Below are positions 1 through 7,839 of a DNA stretch of 64,000 nucleotides, in pieces. Position numbers and translations under genes: made by a program. Position 1 is the first letter of the stretch. The number at the start of each line of letters is the position of its first letter. The notes under the pieces are model-generated. The model was not told where the DNA came from, made no database searches, and worked only from the letters and a program-made list of their open reading frames with translations. The DNA is from Desulfuromonas sp. CSMB_57 (GTDB lineage Bacteria > Desulfobacterota > Desulfuromonadia > Desulfuromonadales > Syntrophotaleaceae), in the NCBI RefSeq assembly GCF_020194955.2, contig NZ_JAFCIY020000030.1:1-64000 (forward strand), given 5' to 3'.

Positions 1-145
1 GTTCGCCAAGTTCACCGTGCCGGGTCCGCCCCTGAAGATCGCCGCCGGTCTGCTCATCGCCGGTTTCTTCGTCACCCTGATGTTCAAGCGCCCGCAGCAT
101 GTGTCCCATTACCGCGCCGCCAAGCCGGCCGTTTCGGGTCAGTAA
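1..145 (+). CDS. C-terminal end of a membrane protein, unidentified (partial)
   Basis: The frame reading from base 2 is open to a TAA at 143-145 and gives the last 47 residues of a protein that begins before the window. It has one clear hydrophobic segment (LKIAAGLLIAGFFVTLMF), followed by a basic, polar tail of about 18 residues, as at the cytoplasmic end of a multi-pass membrane protein. The fragment is too short to name the family. The next gene encodes a carbonic anhydrase, so an inorganic-anion or bicarbonate-related transporter is possible, but that is only a guess from context. Confidence 0.6.
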   Translation, partial: FAKFTVPGPPLKIAAGLLIAGFFVTLMFKRPQHVSHYRAAKPAVSGQ

Positions 146-188
146 GCGGGATTGTTTCAGGTAACCGGTTTTTAACGCAGCAACCTCA

Positions 189-214
189 GTGGGGCCTTCG
201 TCTGAAGGCCCCAC
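189..214. terminator. Perfect 11-bp hairpin between genes
   Basis: Bases 189-199 and 204-214 are exact reverse complements (GTGGGGCCTTC) around a 4-base loop. There is no T-tract after it, so it is either a weak terminator for the upstream gene or a structure in the leader of the carbonic anhydrase gene, whose ribosome binding site follows about 17 bases later. Confidence 0.5.
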
Positions 215-243
215 TGTCATAATGAGCATCTGGAGAGGCAGTC

Positions 244-861
244 ATGATCGAAAAAAACGTATTGGCTGATTTTTGCGGCAAGGTTTCCGAACCCGTCATC
301 GACCCGACGGCCTATGTGCATCCCCTGGCGGCCGTCATCGGCAACGTCATCCTGGGCAAGAACGTCATGGTTTCCCCCAGTGCCGCGGTGCGCGGTGACG
401 AGGGACAGCCCCTGTGCGTGGACGATGACGCCAACGTGCAGGACGGCGTGGTCATCCATGCCCTGGAAACGGAAATGAACGGCGAGCCCATCGAGAAGAA
501 CCTGATGGAAGTGGATGGGAAGAAGTATGCCGTCTACGTGGGCAAGCGCGTGTCCCTGGCTCATCAGGTCCAGATCCACGGGCCGTCCGTGGTCATGGAC
601 GACACCTTTGTCGGCATGAAGGTGCTGGTGTTCAAGTCCCGCGTCGGCAAGGGCTGCGTCCTCGAGCCGGGCGCCATCGTCATGGGCGTGACCGTGGCCG
701 ACGGCCGCTATGTGCCGGCCGGTTCCGTCATCCGCACCCAGCAGCAGGCCGATGAGCTGCCCGTGGTTACGGAAGACTATCCCTTCCGGACCCTGAACAA
801 GGGCGTGGTGCATGTCAACACCGCCCTCGCCAAGGGTTACCTGGCGGCGCAGAAGGGCTGA
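244..861 (+). CDS. Gamma-class carbonic anhydrase (Cam type)
   Basis: This 205-residue protein is predicted to interconvert CO2 and bicarbonate. It has the left-handed beta-helix pattern of the gamma class, with hexapeptide-like repeats from about residue 20 to 165. The three zinc or iron ligands are visible as H72, H107 and H112 (motifs VIHALETE and SLAHQVQIHGP), with spacing close to Methanosarcina Cam (36 and 5 residues there, 35 and 5 here). The Cam-like Glu after the first His (E75) is present, as is an acidic loop around residues 77-92. No signal peptide is seen, so it should be cytoplasmic, unlike archaeal Cam. The start is supported by TGGAGAGG just upstream. It appears to be transcribed alone, as a terminator follows at 873. 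Confidence 0.88.
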   Translation: MIEKNVLADFCGKVSEPVIDPTAYVHPLAAVIGNVILGKNVMVSPSAAVRGDEGQPLCVDDDANVQDGVVIHALETEMNGEPIEKNLMEVDGKKYAVYVGKRVSLAHQVQIHGPSVVMDDTFVGMKVLVFKSRVGKGCVLEPGAIVMGVTVADGRYVPAGSVIRTQQQADELPVVTEDYPFRTLNKGVVHVNTALAKGYLAAQKG

Positions 862-872
862 TGCGAATGCAT

Positions 873-920
873 GGGGGAGGGCGGTTCGCCTTGGCGGACG
901 CCTCCCCCGTTTTTCTTTTC
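873..920 (+). terminator. Intrinsic terminator after the carbonic anhydrase gene
   Basis: GGGGGAGG (873-880) pairs with CCTCCCCC (901-908), with extra CG pairs inside, and is followed by GTTTTTCTTTTC. It lies upstream of the chosen GTG start of the next gene, which argues against starting that gene at the earlier in-frame ATG at 861. Confidence 0.8.
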
Positions 921-932
921 AGGATTCCGGGC

Positions 933-2087
933 GTGAGTATTCCCATCTATCTCGACAGCCATGCCACCACCTTCGTGGAGCCCAGGGTGCTCGAGGAAAT
1001 GTTGCCCTATTTCGGCGAGCAGAGCGGCAACCCGTCCAGTCCCGAGCATTACCACGGCGCCGCGGCCCGCGCCGCCGTGGATCGGGCCCGGCAAACCATC
1101 GCCGACTGCCTCGGCTGTATCGAGGCACGGGACATCCTCTTCACCGCCGGGGCCACGGAAGCCAACAACCTGGCCCTGATCGGCAGTTGGCGGGCTTCAT
1201 CGGGGCAAAAGCAGCACTTCATTACCACCGCCATCGAGCATCCCTCGGTGCTGGCAACCCTCGATTACCTTGCCGCCCAGGGTGCGCAGGTCACCCGGGT
1301 CGGGGTGGATGCCTGGGGTCGGGTAAATCCCGACGCGCTTCGCCAGGCCCTGCGTCCTGACACCTTCATGGTTTCCGTCATGGCGGCCAACAACGAAATC
1401 GGCACGCTGCAGCCGTTGGCGGAGATCGGTCAGCTGTGCCGGGAGGCCGGGGTGCTGTTCCATTGCGATGCGGCCCAGGCCGTCGGCCATGAAGCCCTGG
1501 AGGTCGAGGCCCTGCAGGTCGATTTTCTGTCCTTCTCCGCTCACAAATTTTACGGTCCCAAGGGCGTCGGCGCGCTCTATCGACGCGGGACCGAACCGAC
1601 CATTCCTCTACAGCCCATCTTGTTCGGCGGCGGCCAGGAAATGGGCCTTCGCTCCGGCACCCTGAACGTGCCGGGCATCGTCGGCATGGCTGCCGCCCTG
1701 CGTATCGCCAGGGACGAAATGGAACAGGAAAATCGCCGACTGGACAAGCTGGCCGCGGCTATTTTCGCCAGGCTGCAACAAGCCTTTCCCGCCATTCGGC
1801 GCAACGGTTCTCCGCAGCACCGGTTGGCGCGCAACCTGAGCCTGACCCTGCCCGGCGTGGAGGCGGCCGCCCTGATCCAGTTGCTCAAGGATCGCGTGTC
1901 CTTTTCTGCCGGTTCCGCCTGTGCCACGGCCAAGCCCGAGCCGTCCCATGTGCTCAAGGCCATCGGCCTGAGCGACGAGGAGTGCTATCAGACCATCCGG
2001 CTCGGCCTGGGACGGGCCGTACAGGATGCCGGGGTAGCGGAAATGCTGTGCGCCGGCATTGCCGCAGCGCCGGTTTTTCTGGATTGA
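933..2087 (+). CDS. Cysteine desulfurase (NifS/IscS family)
   Basis: This is a PLP-dependent enzyme that takes sulfur from cysteine and passes it on as persulfide. From the GTG at 933 (AGGA 9 bases upstream) it is 384 residues and begins with the family-typical IYLDSHATT. The PLP-binding lysine is K205 in SFSAHKFYGPKG, the PLP-contacting histidine lies in TAIEHPSV (H103), and the active-site cysteine is C330 in SAGSACATA. An in-frame ATG at 861 would add 24 residues, but the terminator lies inside that extension. The next gene is fdhD, a sulfurtransferase that receives sulfur from a cysteine desulfurase. The pair plus mobA suggests a role in maturing formate dehydrogenase, although Fe-S or tRNA sulfur supply cannot be excluded. 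Confidence 0.9.
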   Translation: MSIPIYLDSHATTFVEPRVLEEMLPYFGEQSGNPSSPEHYHGAAARAAVDRARQTIADCLGCIEARDILFTAGATEANNLALIGSWRASSGQKQHFITTAIEHPSVLATLDYLAAQGAQVTRVGVDAWGRVNPDALRQALRPDTFMVSVMAANNEIGTLQPLAEIGQLCREAGVLFHCDAAQAVGHEALEVEALQVDFLSFSAHKFYGPKGVGALYRRGTEPTIPLQPILFGGGQEMGLRSGTLNVPGIVGMAAALRIARDEMEQENRRLDKLAAAIFARLQQAFPAIRRNGSPQHRLARNLSLTLPGVEAAALIQLLKDRVSFSAGSACATAKPEPSHVLKAIGLSDEECYQTIRLGLGRAVQDAGVAEMLCAGIAAAPVFLD

Positions 2088-2103
2088 AGCCGGTATAAGG
2101 AAA

Positions 2104-2919
2104 ATGTCTGCCATGGAAGAGAACAAGGAATTTCGTACCTGTTCCGTACTGCAATATCGCCATGGCGAGCTCGCCGAGGCGGACGATGTGGTGGCCACCG
2201 AGTACGATCTGACCATCCGCGTCAACGATAAGGAGTTCATCACCCTGCTCTGTACGCCGCGTTCCCTGGAGAACCTGGTGGTCGGCTTCCTGTTCTCGGA
2301 GGGGGTGCTGCGTTCCCTGGAGGACCTGGAGAGCGTAGCCGTGGATGTCGAGAACAAGCTGGCCCGGGTGCGGCTGCGCGGCGACGATGCCTATCTGCTG
2401 TCCGGCGATCGCCTGTATGCGCAACGCACCGTGACCACGGCCTGCGGCAAGGGTCGCTCCATGCTCTATGTGGCCGATTTCGGCGGCGGAGCGGGACCCA
2501 TCGAGGCGGTCCTGCCGATCCGGGCCGCGGATGTTCTGGAATTGATGAAACAGTTCAACCAGGAGTCGGAGCTGTTCCGTAACACCGGCGGCGTACACAG
2601 TTGCGCTCTGGCCCAGGAAGGGGATATCCTGATTTTCGAGGAGGATATCGGGCGGCACAATGCCCTGGATAAAATTCTCGGCCAGGCCATGCGTGCCGGA
2701 ATGCCGTTGCATGATAAGATGGTGCTGACCAGCGGGCGGATTTCCTCCGAGATTGTGGCCAAGGTTGCCCGACGGAGAATACCGGTCATCGTGTCCCGCT
2801 CGGCCCCGACCAGCGCGGCCATCGAGCAGGCCGGACAGTTGGGCATGACCCTCATCGGTTTCGCCCGGGGCGGGCGTTTCAACGTCTATACCAATTTTTC
2901 ATGCCTGCGGCAGGATTGA
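2104..2919 (+). CDS. fdhD: Formate dehydrogenase accessory sulfurtransferase FdhD
   Basis: FdhD transfers sulfur from a cysteine desulfurase to the molybdenum or tungsten cofactor of formate dehydrogenase. The protein is about 271 residues from the ATG at 2104 (TAAGGA just upstream; an ATG at 2113 is an alternative). Family landmarks are present: NLVVGFLFSEG, the cysteine motif TTACGKG (C114), FRNTGGVHSCAL, EEDIGRHNALDK and TSGRISSEIV. E. coli FdhD has two loop cysteines spaced C-x2-C; here only the first is present. The gene starts 16 bases after the cysteine desulfurase and 31 bases before mobA, so the three probably form an operon. No formate dehydrogenase gene is in the window. Confidence 0.93.
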   Translation: MSAMEENKEFRTCSVLQYRHGELAEADDVVATEYDLTIRVNDKEFITLLCTPRSLENLVVGFLFSEGVLRSLEDLESVAVDVENKLARVRLRGDDAYLLSGDRLYAQRTVTTACGKGRSMLYVADFGGGAGPIEAVLPIRAADVLELMKQFNQESELFRNTGGVHSCALAQEGDILIFEEDIGRHNALDKILGQAMRAGMPLHDKMVLTSGRISSEIVAKVARRRIPVIVSRSAPTSAAIEQAGQLGMTLIGFARGGRFNVYTNFSCLRQD

Positions 2920-2950
2920 AACGCGGGATTGATGGGAAAAAGGAGAGGGC

Positions 2951-3559
2951 ATGGAATTCGGCAGTGCAGTCATATTGGCCGGCGGCAAGAGCAGCCGCAT
3001 GGGATTCGACAAGCAGTTTCTGCGGCGTGCCAACTCCTATCTGCTCCACTCCCACGGCGAAACCCTGTCGTCGCTGTTCGACCAGGTCATCGTCGTGACC
3101 AACCGCCCGGAGTTTTACGCCGACAGCCGGTTTACCGTGGTCAGCGACGAAATCCCCGGACAGGGACCCCTGAGCGGGATTCATGTCGGCCTCAAGACGG
3201 CCCGCTCCCGCCATGTCTACCTGTTGGCCTGCGACATGCCCTATATCCACCTGGAATATGTCCGCTATATGCACCGGCGGATGAGCCTTACCAACGCGGA
3301 AATCTGCGTGACCCGTCGCGCTGATCGCCTCGAACCCTTCAATGCCTTCTACGCCCGCAGTCTGGTGTCCGACATCGAAACTTATCTAACCCAGGGCCGG
3401 CATTCTCTGTTCCGCTTCATTGCCGAGCACGATGCCTGCTATATCCCTGAAGAGGATGCATTGCGCTTCAGCGCCGATTGGGAAATGTTCCTCAATCTCA
3501 ATACCCGTCAGGATCTGGAGAAATGGCGGGATCAGGGCGTGCAGCAGGCCGGGGGCTGA
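2951..3559 (+). CDS. mobA: Molybdenum cofactor guanylyltransferase MobA
   Basis: This protein attaches GMP from GTP to molybdopterin to make the bis-guanine dinucleotide cofactor used by formate dehydrogenase and nitrate reductase. It has 202 residues, normal for the family. The N-terminal nucleotide-binding motif LAGGKSSRMGFDK (residues 10-22) is intact, and the metal-binding region LLACDMPY follows near residue 95. Start ATG 2951 is preceded by AAAAAGGAGAGG. It follows fdhD in the same direction, consistent with one unit for formate dehydrogenase maturation. Confidence 0.93.
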   Translation: MEFGSAVILAGGKSSRMGFDKQFLRRANSYLLHSHGETLSSLFDQVIVVTNRPEFYADSRFTVVSDEIPGQGPLSGIHVGLKTARSRHVYLLACDMPYIHLEYVRYMHRRMSLTNAEICVTRRADRLEPFNAFYARSLVSDIETYLTQGRHSLFRFIAEHDACYIPEEDALRFSADWEMFLNLNTRQDLEKWRDQGVQQAGG

Positions 3560-3855
3560 AGGAACGGCTTGGATGCGGCGCTCCGCCGGGCTTTCTCCCT
3601 ACCTTTTCCACCTTTTCCCTTCTGAAATTCGTTATATATTTTAAAAATAACGAAATTTTGCCCTTGCATTCCTTAAGTTCCTGAAAAGATTGATCTTTAT
3701 ATGGTGTCTAGTTTTTGGGCAGAATGGTAAAGTGACTGTTTACGGGCAGCCCCGGCGGTTCTTCAACAGGGTTGTCCACAGGCTTTGCACAGAAGATGTG
3801 GAAAAGGCCGCCATCTACCTGATGCACCGATGTTTTTGTTGTGGGTGCGGCGAGG
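3560..3855. other. Convergent intergenic region, AT-rich, with an inverted repeat and two DnaA-box-like sites
   Basis: No gene is seen in this gap between mobA and mazG. From about 3618 to 3720 it is much more AT-rich than its surroundings. It holds an 8-bp inverted repeat, TTCGTTAT (3628-3635) and ATAACGAA (3647-3654), with an 11-base spacer. It also has TTGTCCACA at 3772-3780 and the reverse complement of TTTTCCACA at 3797-3805, both close to DnaA boxes. No clear terminator with a T-tract was found for either gene. Confidence 0.5.
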
Positions 3856-4713
3856 TCATCCTTGTCGGGCGGGATGATCGGGACGGATCCCGGACCCTTC
3901 CAGGTCTGCAATGTGCCCTTCCGAGGATTTTTTGGCCGCCTGCCAGAGCAGCAGCAGTTCCTCCATATCCAGATCCTGCACCTCCCGCCCGTCTTGGCGC
4001 AGTTGCCCTTCCAGGTGCTGAAAGCGGCGCGTGAAACGGCGGCCGGTCTGACGCAGGGCATCCTCCGGATCGATCTGCAGATAGCGTCCCAGGTTCACCG
4101 CGGCGAACAGCAGATCGCCGATTTCGCCGGCCAGTTCATCCTGGTTGCCGCGCCGGAACGCTTCTTCGCATTCTTTCAGTTCTTCGTGTACCTTGGCGAA
4201 AGCCTGACCCGCCTCGGTCCAGTCGAATCCGGCCCGGCTGGCCCGCTCACCCAGTTTGCAGGCGGCCAACAGGGCCGGCAGATGATTGGGCAGTTCGCCG
4301 AGACGGGATGCGGGGCCCTTCGCCGCCGGCTTTTCACCGCGCTTGATGGCTTCCCACTGGCGCCACAGATCTCCCTCTCCCGTCACCGGCGTGGCCGCAA
4401 ATACATGGGGGTGGCGCCGGACCAGTTTATCGGCAATCCCGGTGATGACGTCGGTCAGGTCGAACTGCCCCCGTTCCTGGAAAATCCGTGCTTGAAACAC
4501 CACCTGCAACAACAGGTCGCCGAGTTCCTCGCAGATTTCCTGCGGCGAGCCGCGGTCGATGGCATCCAGTACTTCATAGGTTTCTTCCAACAGACAGGCC
4601 TTCAGGCTGTGGGGCGTCTGGCGGGCGTCCCAGGGGCAGCCCTCGGGCGAACGCAGGGTGGCCATGATCTGTACGAGACGTTTCAAGGCCGGATCGGCAT
4701 CGATTTTGGACAT
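3856..4713 (-). CDS. mazG: Nucleoside triphosphate pyrophosphohydrolase MazG
   Basis: MazG hydrolyses NTPs and dNTPs to monophosphates plus pyrophosphate, cleaning the nucleotide pool. The 285-residue protein has the usual tandem MazG domains. The metal-binding acidic pattern is visible in the first (LLEETYEVLDA and EELGDLLLQVVF) and repeated in the second (EELKECEEAFRRG and GEIGDLLFAAVN). The typical N-terminal LRSPEGCPWDARQTPHSL is present. Start ATG at 4713 has GGAGG eight bases upstream; an upstream in-frame ATG exists but lacks a ribosome binding site. It is the only minus-strand gene among the first 25 genes of the window. Confidence 0.93.
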   Translation of the reverse strand: MSKIDADPALKRLVQIMATLRSPEGCPWDARQTPHSLKACLLEETYEVLDAIDRGSPQEICEELGDLLLQVVFQARIFQERGQFDLTDVITGIADKLVRRHPHVFAATPVTGEGDLWRQWEAIKRGEKPAAKGPASRLGELPNHLPALLAACKLGERASRAGFDWTEAGQAFAKVHEELKECEEAFRRGNQDELAGEIGDLLFAAVNLGRYLQIDPEDALRQTGRRFTRRFQHLEGQLRQDGREVQDLDMEELLLLWQAAKKSSEGHIADLEGSGIRPDHPARQG

Positions 4714-4819
4714 GGATCCTCCAGTATGGTGTGCTGGTCTTCTTTTAGCCCGAAAGCGCCCAAAAGGCAATCTGTGGCAACCATTTATTCCTTGCATTGC
4801 ACCCCATAATGAGCTAGTA

Positions 4820-4857
4820 AAAAGCCTGGCCGGGCGCATTTTTCCCGGCCTGCTTTT
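4820..4857. terminator. Hairpin upstream of the yceD promoter
   Basis: AAAAGC plus GGCCGGG pairs with CCCGGCC plus GCTTTT across a short loop containing ATTTTT, with a small bulge. It sits just before the promoter at 4861 and may insulate the lipid operon from upstream transcription. Confidence 0.45.
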
Positions 4858-4860
4858 CAC

Positions 4861-4888
4861 TTGACAAAAGAAGGCCACTCTTTATACT
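4861..4888 (+). promoter_or_regulatory. Sigma-70-type promoter of the yceD-rpmF-plsX-fab cluster
   Basis: There is an exact TTGACA at 4861-4866 and TATACT at 4883-4888, separated by 16 bases. The predicted transcription start is near 4895, so the yceD leader would be only about 35 bases. It is one of the best promoter matches in the window and drives the long plus-strand run that follows. Confidence 0.75.
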
Positions 4889-4929
4889 ACCCGCTTACCT
4901 GTGGCGGAATGCCCAAAAGCGGATGGAGG

Positions 4930-5487
4930 ATGGAGTTGCGCGTTCGGGTCGAAGATATCAAAGCTGAAGGCCTGAGCCTCGAATTTGTCGAGCCCGTGGA
5001 GGACTTTCCGGTTCTCGCCGAGATGGTCGAGGAGGGGGAGGCAAGCTTTCTGCAGCCTCTGACCGTGTGTCTGAGAGCCCAGCGCACTTCCGGTGTGGTC
5101 GCCATCACCGGCACCCTGCGAACCCGGCTGCGACTGGCCTGCAGTCGCTGTCTGAAGGAATTCGACAGCGATCTGGAGGTGCCCTTCGAGCTGGCCTTCG
5201 TCGAGGAGATGCCCTCCCTGGAGGGTTTCGAGGACGAAGAGGGGGCGGAGGTCGAACCGGAGCGGGTGGGACTCATTCCCTTCGACGGCGAAGAGATCGA
5301 CCTGATCGAAGCGCTGCAGGAGCAGGTGGTCCTGGCCATGCCTTACAAGCCCTTGTGTCAGGAGGCCTGCCGGGGTTTCTGTCCGAATTGCGGTGCGGAT
5401 CTCAATGCAGGGCAATGCGAATGCGGTCCGCCCGAGCCCACAGGCAAATTTGCCGTTTTGAAGGATTTCAAGGTCCGAAAACCATAG
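4930..5487 (+). CDS. YceD/DUF177 family protein
   Basis: This 185-residue protein belongs to the YceD (DUF177) family, which is linked to 23S rRNA accumulation and is nearly always encoded directly before rpmF. The cysteine pairs of the family are present: CSRC in the middle and CQEACRGFCPNCG plus CECG near the C-terminus, suggesting metal binding. The region between them is very acidic. ATG 4930 gives the family-like start MELRVRVEDIKAEG; ATG 4909 is a possible alternative, but the transcript start near 4895 rules out anything longer. The gene leads into rpmF 84 bases later. Confidence 0.85.
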   Translation: MELRVRVEDIKAEGLSLEFVEPVEDFPVLAEMVEEGEASFLQPLTVCLRAQRTSGVVAITGTLRTRLRLACSRCLKEFDSDLEVPFELAFVEEMPSLEGFEDEEGAEVEPERVGLIPFDGEEIDLIEALQEQVVLAMPYKPLCQEACRGFCPNCGADLNAGQCECGPPEPTGKFAVLKDFKVRKP

Positions 5488-5571
5488 CCCGTTATCCGTT
5501 TGGCTTGTAACCCTGTAACGGATACAGACGAACATTGCGGCCGGGGGCCGCTTGTAAAAGGAGTTTGAATC

Positions 5572-5748
5572 ATGGCCGTACCCAAGAAAAAGACCTCCAA
5601 GTCCAAACGCGACATGCGCCGCGCCCATGATGCCCTGGCCGCGCCCGGCATCTCCGTCTGCCCGCAGTGCAAGGAGCCCAAGCAACCCCACCGCGTTTGC
5701 GCGAGTTGCGGCAGCTACAAGGGCAAGGACGTCGTTGAACCCAAATAA
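5572..5748 (+). CDS. rpmF: 50S ribosomal protein L32
   Basis: This short gene encodes 58 residues. It has the conserved start [19 protein letters not shown] and the two C-x2-C pairs (CPQC and CASC) of the zinc-binding form of L32, with the usual ending GxYKGKDV. AAAAGGAG lies nine bases before the ATG. The arrangement yceD-rpmF-plsX couples a ribosomal protein gene to phospholipid synthesis, as in many bacteria. Confidence 0.95.
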   Translation: MAVPKKKTSKSKRDMRRAHDALAAPGISVCPQCKEPKQPHRVCASCGSYKGKDVVEPK

Positions 5749-5766
5749 TTCGAAAAGGGCGTCCGA

Positions 5767-6807
5767 TTGAGCAAGCGTATTGTTGTTGCGGTTGATGCCA
5801 TGGGCGGGGATAATGCCCCGGACGTGGAGGTGGAAGGGGCGGTTGCCGCGGCCCGACGGTACCGGATACCCATTATTCTGGTCGGCGATCGTGAGCGGGT
5901 CGAACAGTGTTTGCAGCGCCATGACATCCGTGGGTTGGATATCGCCGTCCGCCATGCCAGTGAAGTCGTCGGCATGCACGACGCGCCCTCTGATGCCGTG
6001 CGCAAGAAGAAGGATTCGTCCCTGCGCGTTGCCTTCGAGCTGATCGGCAGCGGCGAGGCGCAAGCCGTGGTCAGCGCCGGCAATTCCGGCGCGACCATGG
6101 CGGTGGGCATGTTTCTTCTGAAACGCATTCCGGGTATCGACCGACCGGCCATCGCCACCATCATGCCCAATCTGCAAAGCCAGACCGTGGTGCTGGACAG
6201 CGGTGCCAATGTCGATTGCAAACCCCTCAACCTGGTGCAGTTCGCCACCATGGGTGCCATTTACGCCAAGTCCATCCTCGGCAAGGAAAGCCCGCGGGTC
6301 GGCGTGCTTTCCAATGGCGAAGAGGAGTGCAAGGGCAACGATCTGGTGCGCGCCGCCCACCAGGCCCTGAAAGGATCCGCCCTCAACTATATCGGGTTTG
6401 TCGAGGGGCGGGATGTTTTTAACGGCAAAGTCGATGTTGTGGTCTGTGACGGGTTTGTCGGCAACGTGGTGCTCAAGGTCGCCGAAGGACTCAGCGAGGC
6501 GTTGCGCAGCATGCTTCGGCAGGAAATCGGCCGCCGGTTTTGGGCCAAGCTCGGCTATCTGCTGGCCCGTCCGGCCTTTCGCAGCTTTGCCCGCAAGGTC
6601 GATTATGCCGAATACGGCGGCGCTCCGCTGCTGGGTATCCAGGGTACCGGCATGATCTGTCATGGCGGCTCCAATCCGAAGGCCATCATGAATGCCATCC
6701 GGTTGGCGCGGGAGTCGGTGGCCCGGGGGCTCAACGATCGCCTGGTCGCTCAGATGGCTGGTCCGGAGGATTGCGAACCTTCGGAATCGGCTTCCGGGCT
6801 GGGCTAG
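5767..6807 (+). CDS. plsX: Phosphate acyltransferase PlsX
   Basis: PlsX converts acyl-ACP to acyl-phosphate, the first committed step of phospholipid synthesis in PlsX/PlsY organisms. The protein is 346 residues with the family N-terminus [12 protein letters not shown], and further blocks [31 protein letters not shown] and [10 protein letters not shown]. The start appears to be TTG at 5767, 18 bases after rpmF, with AAAAGGG upstream; no in-frame ATG or GTG gives a better N-terminus. It lies immediately before fabH, the classic arrangement. Confidence 0.95.
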   Translation: MSKRIVVAVDAMGGDNAPDVEVEGAVAAARRYRIPIILVGDRERVEQCLQRHDIRGLDIAVRHASEVVGMHDAPSDAVRKKKDSSLRVAFELIGSGEAQAVVSAGNSGATMAVGMFLLKRIPGIDRPAIATIMPNLQSQTVVLDSGANVDCKPLNLVQFATMGAIYAKSILGKESPRVGVLSNGEEECKGNDLVRAAHQALKGSALNYIGFVEGRDVFNGKVDVVVCDGFVGNVVLKVAEGLSEALRSMLRQEIGRRFWAKLGYLLARPAFRSFARKVDYAEYGGAPLLGIQGTGMICHGGSNPKAIMNAIRLARESVARGLNDRLVAQMAGPEDCEPSESASGLG

Positions 6808-6823
6808 GAACGTATCCACAGTC

Positions 6824-7804
6824 ATGAAGCAGTCACGCATCATCGGGACCGGGTCCTGTCTGCCGGAGCGGATACTGACCAACGCCGAACTGGAGCAGAC
6901 CCTCGATACCAACGATGAATGGATCGTCACGCGGACCGGCATTCGCGAACGGCGCATCGCCGCGGAGGGGCAATATACCTCGGACCTCGCCGGCGGAGCC
7001 GCGCGCCAGGCCCTGGCCATGGCCGGTCTGGAGGCCGCCGATATCGATCTGATTCTGGTGGCGACGGTAACGGGGGATCTGAGCTGGCCGGCGACGGCCT
7101 GCCTGGTCCAGGATCAACTGCAGGCCACCCGGGCCGCAGCCTTCGATATTTCCGCGGCCTGCAGCGGTTTTCTCTACGCCTTGTCCACCGCCGACAGCTT
7201 TCTGCGGGCCGGCACCGCGCGCCGGGCCCTGGTCATCGGGGCGGAGATTTTCAGCCGCATCGTCGACTGGCAGGATCGCAGCACCTGCATCCTGTTCGGG
7301 GACGGCGCCGGCGCCGTGGTCCTGGAAATGGGGGAAGGTGCGGGCCAGTTGCTCGGCTGTCATCTGCACTCGGACGGCAGCCAGTGGCCGCTGCTGTACC
7401 AGTTGGGCTACGGATCGCGCAATCCCGCCGGCGACCAGAGCCGCAATCCGGAACATCCCTTTATCCGCATGCAGGGCAACGAGGTGTTCAAGGTCGCCGT
7501 GCGCAGCCTCTCGGAAGTGGCGCTGGAAGCCCTGGAGGCGCAGTCGTTGACGGTGGCGGATGTGGATCTGCTGGTGCCCCACCAGGCCAACCAGCGGATT
7601 CTCGAGGCGACCGCCAAACGTCTTGGGTTGCCGCCCGAAAAGGTGATGATCAATGTCGACCGTTACGGCAACACCTCGGCGGCATCCATTCCCATCGCTC
7701 TGGACGAAGCACATCGCAGCGGGCGGTTGCAGCCCGGGCACCTGGTGCTGCTTAACGCCTTCGGCGGCGGCTTTACCTGGGGAGCGGCTCTGGTGCGCTG
7801 GTAG
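6824..7804 (+). CDS. fabH: 3-oxoacyl-ACP synthase III (FabH)
   Basis: FabH condenses an acyl-CoA (usually acetyl-CoA) with malonyl-ACP to start fatty acid synthesis. From ATG 6824 it has 326 residues. The catalytic triad is visible: C113 in DISAACSGF, the histidine of PHQANQRI and the asparagine of YGNTSAASIP. The start is set by MKQSRIIGTGSCLPE; only a distant AGGA is seen upstream, so translation may be coupled to plsX, which ends 16 bases earlier. Confidence 0.95.
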   Translation: MKQSRIIGTGSCLPERILTNAELEQTLDTNDEWIVTRTGIRERRIAAEGQYTSDLAGGAARQALAMAGLEAADIDLILVATVTGDLSWPATACLVQDQLQATRAAAFDISAACSGFLYALSTADSFLRAGTARRALVIGAEIFSRIVDWQDRSTCILFGDGAGAVVLEMGEGAGQLLGCHLHSDGSQWPLLYQLGYGSRNPAGDQSRNPEHPFIRMQGNEVFKVAVRSLSEVALEALEAQSLTVADVDLLVPHQANQRILEATAKRLGLPPEKVMINVDRYGNTSAASIPIALDEAHRSGRLQPGHLVLLNAFGGGFTWGAALVRW

Positions 7805-7839
7805 CACGAGACCGCCTTCTGAACCGGAAAGGATCTATC

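Noticed and set aside
861-932. Longer start for the cysteine desulfurase at the ATG at 861
   Set aside because: The extension runs through an intrinsic terminator hairpin and has no family similarity; GTG 933 has AGGA upstream and gives the normal N-terminus.
4882-7020. Long open frame (about 710 codons) on the minus strand across yceD, rpmF and plsX
   Set aside because: It lies opposite well-recognised genes and has no start signal, no family motifs and low-complexity His/Gly/Asp-rich sequence typical of the reverse strand of high-GC genes.
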